64,000 nucleotides of DNA. Source: Tomocerus qinae. Its lineage: Eukaryota > Arthropoda > Collembola > Entomobryomorpha > Tomoceridae. The position numbers were made by a program, and so were the translations under genes. Below, piece after piece: positions 58,501 through 64,000 of the stretch (the stretch's first letter is position 1; every line of letters starts with the position of its first letter). The DNA is taken from positions 66,960,001-67,024,000 of the forward strand of contig CM034546.1 in the NCBI GenBank assembly GCA_020055645.1, given 5' to 3'. A model generated the notes under the pieces. It searched no databases. It had not been told where the DNA came from and saw only the letters and a list, made by a program, of their open reading frames with translations.

Positions 58501-61500
58501 CTATTCTGCTGGTCTGCTCACGCCACGAGGATCTGATTCCGACTGACCTGGCTTCTTTGTCAAGTGCTTCTCCTCTCCTTCCTTCGCGCGTATTCCTCCT
58601 TTGTCTCGTACGATCATAGAGTTATCCTTGATGCGACGGCGACATTCTCTCCCCAGTGGAGGAAGAGCAACTTTCTCCACTTTTTCTTCGGCCAAGCCGG
58701 CGTTCTCCTCTTCCGATTTTACGTCTAAAACGCAAATTTTCACTACTGGTCTTCTCAGTATTGACGAATTCGTCTTGACGTCCACAGCTCGCACTACTCC
58801 ATCTTCTCCGGGAAAGACTTCTACGATTCTTCCTCTGGGCCAACAATTCCTCGGGAGATTTCCATCCGCTATCAACACCAAATCTCCAACTTTCACGGGT
58901 TCGGTGCGTCCGTGCCACTTTTGCTTTCTGGTAAGACTGGGGAGGTACTCCTGCACCCATCGTTTCCAGAATAAATCTGCCATTCTTTGAGCTTTTCTCC
59001 ACTCCTGTCTTAAGCATAAATCTGCATCGTCGAATTTTCCAGGGGGTGGATTTCCGTTCGAATTTCCAATTAGGAAGTGGTTCGGGGTAAGACTTTCCAT
59101 GTCGTTGGGATCCAACGATACATGAGTTAACGGATGACTGTTAACGATGTTTTCGGCTTCCAATAATAAAGTATGCAGTAATTCTTCTTTCGGGGTTTGG
59201 TTCTTGAGAACTGCTTTTAAAGTAGTTTTCACAGACTTAACCATTCGTTCCCAGCAACCTCCAATATGTGGCGCTGAGGGTGGTATGAAGGCCCATTCGA
59301 TATCCTCATTAGTCATCTCAGTCTTGATAAGTTCTTGGTCGAATTCAGTCAAAGCTTTTTTGAGTTCCACATCGGCTCCGTGAAAATTCGTACCGTTGTC
59401 CGAGTGAATTCTTCTAGGTTTTCCTCTTCGGGCAATAAATCTTCTTATTGCCATAATGGCTGAGTCAGTTGTTAAACTACCAGCTATTTCCAAATGGACG
59501 GCCCTTGTGGTCATACATGTGAAGAGCACACCATACCGTTTTTCTTCAGATCTTCTTACTCTCACAAATATGGGTCCAAAATAATCCATGCCTGTCTCAA
59601 CGAAAGGTCTTGTCTGTCTTGTAACTCGGCATACTGGCAGCATTCCCATCTCCGGTGGGTGTGGTATGACCTTGTCGATTTTGCACTGCTGGCATGATCG
59701 CGAAGCTTTCCTTATGGCCATTCTCACTCCTATGATCCAGTATTTTTGTCGTAATTCATTTACGACTGTCTCTTGTCCTTGGTGTTGGAATTTCTCGTGA
59801 TAGTATTTAATCAGCAGTTGAGTGTAGCGATTATTTGAACAAAGAATTACCGGTCTCTTTGTTTCCTCACACAACTCTGGAGATTTCGCTGTCCTTCCTT
59901 TCACTCTGATTAAACCGTTTTCATCAATAAAAGGTGACAAGGTGTACAAACGACTTGATTTTTGAACTTCACCTGTCTTCTTCAACATCAGAATTTCTTC
60001 CGAAAAATCTTCAAGTTGAACCTTCCTTAGCAGCAGTTCCTCGGCTTTCCGAATTTCCCACGGCTCCAGATTTCCTTTCGTAAGGCGACGTCTCGAGGAA
60101 TTATTCACAAATCTGTACATCCACGCTGTAGACCGTACCAGTTTGAGCCACGAAGAAAATCCAACAAGTTCAGGGGTAGGTATTTCAATTTTCTTTGTAG
60201 TAAACACAAATTCGTTTTTCATACCCTGGGAATCCATTTCACTTTGCCCAGCAGGTGTATGGGTTACTCCGTCCGTTTCAGTCGGTCCAGTAATTTTGGT
60301 TTCCTTCGGCCAGTCATTCTCAGGCAGTTTCAGAAACTCGGGTCCATTAAGCCATCTGCCGCTGGCACTGAAGTCGTTCTGGCTTGAGTCACGAGTGGCA
60401 TCATCGGCTACATTTTCTTTGGTGGGCACCCAGTGCCAATTGCTAATTTCTGTAGTTTCTTGTATTTCTCCTACTCTGAACGCGACGAACGGTTTATAGC
60501 TTCTCGCTTCAGACCTCAGCCAACACAAAACGGTTTTAGAGTCGGACCAGAAATGTATGGCTTCAATTTCGATCTCCAGTTCATTTTTCAGATTTACAGC
60601 AAGTCGACTCCCAAGCACTGCGGCTTGCAGCTCCAGTCGTGGCATCGTCATCGGTTTCAGCGGGACCACTCTGGTTCTTGCCATAACTAGCGACGTATCG
60701 ATTTCTTCTCCTGAGGTAACTCGTAGATATCCAACAGCAGAATAAGCTTGCAGGCTCGCATCACAAAATATATGCAATTGGATGGAGTCTGCGTTCGGTA
60801 TTAGTAGCGAAAAACATCTCGGTACTTTATAATCTGGAACTCTTTTCAGTTCTTCCAGCCACTGCATCCACTTGGAGTAATTCTCGTAAGTGATTTCATC
60901 ATCCCATCCGACGTCTGACCTCCAAATATCTTGCAGCAGAATCTTTGCTTTTATGATGAAGTGAGAGAGATAGCCAAGGGGGTCGTAAACGGACATAACG
61001 ACACGAAGCACTTCCCTCTTGGTTGGTCGTCTTTCACCTTCAAATATCTCCTTGGTAATTTTCTTGAACTGGCAGTTGAAAGTAAATTCGTCACTGTTCG
61101 GGTTCCACTGCAACCCCAGCACTCGTTCTGTCGGCATTTCGTCATCAATTGTCAAATCCTTTTCTTTAGTAGATCTCAATTCGGCAGGTAGTTGCTGTAA
61201 AACAGAACGGCTGCTACACATCCAATTTCTCAGTTCGAATCCACCTTTTCCGTGTATTCGAATTACTTCTTTGATGAGCTTGACGGCTTCTTCCTCGGTG
61301 TCCGTACTGTCGAGGTAGTCGTCGACGTAGTGATTCTTTAGAATTGCTTTCACTGCAGCAGGACTTTCTTTCTCAAATTCAATCGCGTTGCGATTTTTGG
61401 CTTCCTGTGCCAAATACGGAGAACAGGTTGCGCCGAATGTCATGACCTGCATGACGTACACATCTGGTTTCTTATCTCTCTGTAGTCCTCTCCAAAGAAA

Positions 61501-63954
61501 TCGTTGTGATTGCTGATCTTCAGAACGAATTCGTACCTGGTGGAACATTTCACGAATGTCCCCGGAGAAAGCCACTCTCTTTTGTCTGAATTTCAGCAAC
61601 ACTCCAACTAGTGAACATAATTTGTCGGGTCCTTTCAGAAGCATCTCGTTTAGGCTGACTCCGTGGCTCTTTGCGGCGGCGTCGAAAACCCATCTTAATT
61701 TTCCAGGCTTGTTGACATTAAACACGGCGAAGTGAGGAAGATACCATTGTCTTGGAGTCTCCACAGCAGCTTCTGGTTCCGTCAACATTCTTGCGTAGCC
61801 TTTTTCTACGTACTCGTCCACTTTCTTGCAGTATTCTACTGCAAATTGTTTATCTTTGTCCATTTTTCGTTCCATGGATTTGAGTCGGTTGAATGCTTGA
61901 TTGTAGCTCTCGGGAAGAGTAATATCTGATCTCTTCCACAGAAGTCCAGTTTCGAATCGATCTCCACCATCCACACGTTTCGTACATCTCTCCATCAGCA
62001 TCTCAGCTGCCGCATCTTCCTTCGACACTGGTAATTTTTCATTCACTTGAATTCCTAGTGACTCGACAGCAAACGTATTCTTCACCAACTGATGTAGTTC
62101 GTCGAGTTCGTTTTCTCTATGATGAATGTGAAAGCTGAAATTGGTGTCCACTCTCCCCCTGAAGGAGTTATCATTCCCGTGGACAACCCATCCTAGTTTC
62201 GTTCTTGAGGCAACAGGGGCGTTGGGAGGGCCCTCAACTATTTCTCTTGCAATCGTCAAGTGCCAGTTATTCTGTCCAATAAGAATAAGTGGCTTAGCTC
62301 TCCGTAACTCAGCTACGTTTATTTTCTGCAAATGTTTCCACTTCTCAGATAGTTTCTTGCAACTAACTGACTGCACTGGCAAATCCAAATTTGGCATGAC
62401 GTGAACATTGTTCATCCAGTAGCGCTTACGATCGGCACCTTCAATTTGAATTTTCACACGATTCAGAAGCTGACCTTTTGCTGGCACACCGTTGATCCAT
62501 AGCATGTCAATATTTTCTTTAGGTCCTTTGGCTCCAATCTGCTCTGCCAGTCCAGGGTCCATTAATGTCATTGTAGAGGCTTCGTCGAATAGTGCGTAAG
62601 TTTTTACACTTCCACTGGGTCCTCTTAAGGTCACAGGGGCTACACGTAGTAGCACTGAATTTCTGAATTCATACTCTCTGGTTGTATGACTAACTGATTC
62701 CGTCTTCTCAGCTGGAGGAGACTTGACTGTCTTCTTTTGGAGTAGCGAATGATGCAATTGTTGACCTCCGTCTACATCGCATGGTTTGTCTTCTTCGCAT
62801 TGATTAGATCGATGCCCAAACATTAGGCACCTAAAACAGACTTTTTTCTCTGTCGCCCAGGCCCAGCGACCATCAATGTCGAGTTTTCTAAAGGTTCGGC
62901 ACACCAGAACGTTGTGCCCACCTTTGCCACAGTATCCACATGTACAAGGTTTATTTCTCTCCCCGTCTTGAACTGCGAGTACTGCTCCTTTTTTCTTTAC
63001 TTCATTTCGGTTTCTTTTTTCGTTTTCGACCTGTCGAGTCCAATCTGTCGTTATTTTCGGAACACTAATAAGACTGGCTACTTTGGCGCACTTTTCCATC
63101 CAGTCGGCGAATAACTTTAACGTTACGTCTTCCTTCAATTCGACTATTTGATATCCCCACTTCTCCTTAGCCAGAGGTGGCAGCTTATCAACTAGCTCTC
63201 GTATTAGGGATGGATTCATTAAATAATTTGGCTTATTTAAATTTTCAATTGTAGAAACTAGATTACCAACGGCGTTCGAATAGTCAATCATAGTTTCTGG
63301 CTTGTCGTCTCTTGGGCTAGAAATCTTCTTAGCTTCGGCTATTAAACTTTCAATGATGAGATCTGGTCGTCCGAAATTTATTTCCAATGTCGAAATAATT
63401 TTCTCTACGTTGTCTGGAGTAGCCATCAATCCCACTACTGCTTTCTTGGCACTGCCCTTCAAACACTTACGGAGTCTGGCCATATTCTGTCGGTTGGAAT
63501 ATTCACATTCCTCGGAGGCTCCTCTATACTCACTAATAAATGCAGGCCATTCAACAGGATTACCATAAAAGTCGGGTAAGTCCTTAGCGGTCTGTCTTGC
63601 TACGAATTTCTTTATTCCATCTTCTTTGGCCGGAGTCGGTATGGCCGCTTGATGATTTGCTAATGTCGTAATAGCTTTCATCATAATGTCCATTGATGAT
63701 AACATTTCACTTTCCTGAATGGCTGGTACTTTTAAATCACCTGCCATATCAGGTTTCACTTCATTTGTCACTAATTTCTTCTTGGGAGGAGAAACACAAA
63801 CTGCCTCGTCTTTTATGCTCAGGTTTTCAAATTCTAAATTCAAGGATTGAGGAGTTAACTTCACATCTTCTTTCTGGACAGAGACTGACTTACTAGGAAT
63901 TGACTTCCCTTCTTCAACCGTTGACTTTGGCACTTCTAAAGATTTTTGAGACAT
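58501..63954 (-). CDS. BEL/Pao gag-pol polyprotein
   Basis: An 1817-codon frame. In order: gag with a DUF1759-like core; CCHC knuckles (CGYCGKGGHNVLVC, CFRCLMFGHRSNQC); a retropepsin-like segment YALFDEASTMTLMD; reverse transcriptase with KLRWVFDAAAKSHG and HYVDDYLDS; RNase H with IFCDASLQAYSAVGY; integrase with its zinc-binding head (HEKFQHQGQE, then CQQCKIDK), GMDYFGP, HSDNGTNF and a PHIGGCWERM region; and a DUF5641-like end (VKVGDLVLIADGNLPRNCWP). That gag-protease-RT-RNase H-integrase layout in one frame is typical of Pao elements. The frame may start further right. Confidence 0.92.
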   Translation of the reverse strand: MSQKSLEVPKSTVEEGKSIPSKSVSVQKEDVKLTPQSLNLEFENLSIKDEAVCVSPPKKKLVTNEVKPDMAGDLKVPAIQESEMLSSMDIMMKAITTLANHQAAIPTPAKEDGIKKFVARQTAKDLPDFYGNPVEWPAFISEYRGASEECEYSNRQNMARLRKCLKGSAKKAVVGLMATPDNVEKIISTLEINFGRPDLIIESLIAEAKKISSPRDDKPETMIDYSNAVGNLVSTIENLNKPNYLMNPSLIRELVDKLPPLAKEKWGYQIVELKEDVTLKLFADWMEKCAKVASLISVPKITTDWTRQVENEKRNRNEVKKKGAVLAVQDGERNKPCTCGYCGKGGHNVLVCRTFRKLDIDGRWAWATEKKVCFRCLMFGHRSNQCEEDKPCDVDGGQQLHHSLLQKKTVKSPPAEKTESVSHTTREYEFRNSVLLRVAPVTLRGPSGSVKTYALFDEASTMTLMDPGLAEQIGAKGPKENIDMLWINGVPAKGQLLNRVKIQIEGADRKRYWMNNVHVMPNLDLPVQSVSCKKLSEKWKHLQKINVAELRRAKPLILIGQNNWHLTIAREIVEGPPNAPVASRTKLGWVVHGNDNSFRGRVDTNFSFHIHHRENELDELHQLVKNTFAVESLGIQVNEKLPVSKEDAAAEMLMERCTKRVDGGDRFETGLLWKRSDITLPESYNQAFNRLKSMERKMDKDKQFAVEYCKKVDEYVEKGYARMLTEPEAAVETPRQWYLPHFAVFNVNKPGKLRWVFDAAAKSHGVSLNEMLLKGPDKLCSLVGVLLKFRQKRVAFSGDIREMFHQVRIRSEDQQSQRFLWRGLQRDKKPDVYVMQVMTFGATCSPYLAQEAKNRNAIEFEKESPAAVKAILKNHYVDDYLDSTDTEEEAVKLIKEVIRIHGKGGFELRNWMCSSRSVLQQLPAELRSTKEKDLTIDDEMPTERVLGLQWNPNSDEFTFNCQFKKITKEIFEGERRPTKREVLRVVMSVYDPLGYLSHFIIKAKILLQDIWRSDVGWDDEITYENYSKWMQWLEELKRVPDYKVPRCFSLLIPNADSIQLHIFCDASLQAYSAVGYLRVTSGEEIDTSLVMARTRVVPLKPMTMPRLELQAAVLGSRLAVNLKNELEIEIEAIHFWSDSKTVLCWLRSEARSYKPFVAFRVGEIQETTEISNWHWVPTKENVADDATRDSSQNDFSASGRWLNGPEFLKLPENDWPKETKITGPTETDGVTHTPAGQSEMDSQGMKNEFVFTTKKIEIPTPELVGFSSWLKLVRSTAWMYRFVNNSSRRRLTKGNLEPWEIRKAEELLLRKVQLEDFSEEILMLKKTGEVQKSSRLYTLSPFIDENGLIRVKGRTAKSPELCEETKRPVILCSNNRYTQLLIKYYHEKFQHQGQETVVNELRQKYWIIGVRMAIRKASRSCQQCKIDKVIPHPPEMGMLPVCRVTRQTRPFVETGMDYFGPIFVRVRRSEEKRYGVLFTCMTTRAVHLEIAGSLTTDSAIMAIRRFIARRGKPRRIHSDNGTNFHGADVELKKALTEFDQELIKTEMTNEDIEWAFIPPSAPHIGGCWERMVKSVKTTLKAVLKNQTPKEELLHTLLLEAENIVNSHPLTHVSLDPNDMESLTPNHFLIGNSNGNPPPGKFDDADLCLRQEWRKAQRMADLFWKRWVQEYLPSLTRKQKWHGRTEPVKVGDLVLIADGNLPRNCWPRGRIVEVFPGEDGVVRAVDVKTNSSILRRPVVKICVLDVKSEEENAGLAEEKVEKVALPPLGRECRRRIKDNSMIVRDKGGIRAKEGEEKHLTKKPGQSESDPRGVSRPAE

Positions 63955-64000
63955 CTGCTCTTCTCTTTCGTCCAGATATTCAATCGGTTCGTACGTGTAA
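58501..64000 (-). mobile_element. BEL/Pao LTR retroelement, runs off the right edge
   Basis: The long gag-pol frame and its domain order identify a BEL/Pao element. The reading frame stays open from its first Met (63954) to the window end, so both the true start and the 5' LTR lie outside. Within the window it looks whole, with no break in the frame. Age cannot be judged without both LTRs. Confidence 0.9.

Noticed and set aside
58601-63896. Numerous plus-strand ORFs opposite the BEL/Pao frame
   Set aside because: Antisense shadows of one long coding frame.

Overview
The window is AT-rich animal DNA with spliced genes, TATA promoters and many young mobile elements. The best-supported origin is an arthropod, probably a basal hexapod such as a springtail. 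That guess rests on divergent ionotropic-receptor-like genes, a short-motif multi-membrane chemoreceptor-like gene, a ZNFX1-type helicase, a BEL/Pao element and an envelope-bearing Ty3/gypsy element. No species-level diagnosis is possible by reading alone.

Left third (1-26,600): a repeat sink. An anonymous dispersed repeat is broken up by several inverted-repeat elements whose terminal repeats are themselves built of short tandem units: 117-869, 1523-2497, 5540-8029, and a second copy of the 1523-2497 element at 23535-24509. A very young LTR retroelement (9951-21766, minus strand, LTRs indistinguishable by eye, ATAT target duplication) carries gag, pol, an extra zinc-finger ORF and env. Just right of it lies a chemoreceptor-like gene (22658-23534) with an in-frame stop, cut off by the 23535 element.

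Middle (26,600-46,300): a Mutator-like element with a FLYWCH remnant (26633-27718, 8-bp target duplication), two intronless ionotropic-receptor-like genes on the minus strand (30415-32436 and 40195-42132), and between them a six-exon BTB-BACK-PHR gene (35263-38372) with a small hAT-type element in one intron. Long gene-poor stretches hold short dispersed repeats.

Right third (46,300-64,000): a nine-exon gene (46368-51894, 1602 codons plus stop, all splice phases closing) joins a REXO4/ISG20-type DEDDh 3'-5' exonuclease to a ZNFX1-type SF1 helicase and a long NFX1-type zinc-finger tail. This fusion is the most notable find. It is followed by two tandem secreted Pro/Asn/Met-rich peptide genes (53155-54376 and 56464-57662) in which each repeat unit sits in its own phase-1/phase-1 mini-exon and which share a conserved promoter. 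The window ends inside a BEL/Pao retroelement (58501 to the right edge, minus strand).

Splice sites were placed by eye from GT/AG context and phase closure; no alignment, expression or database search was available.
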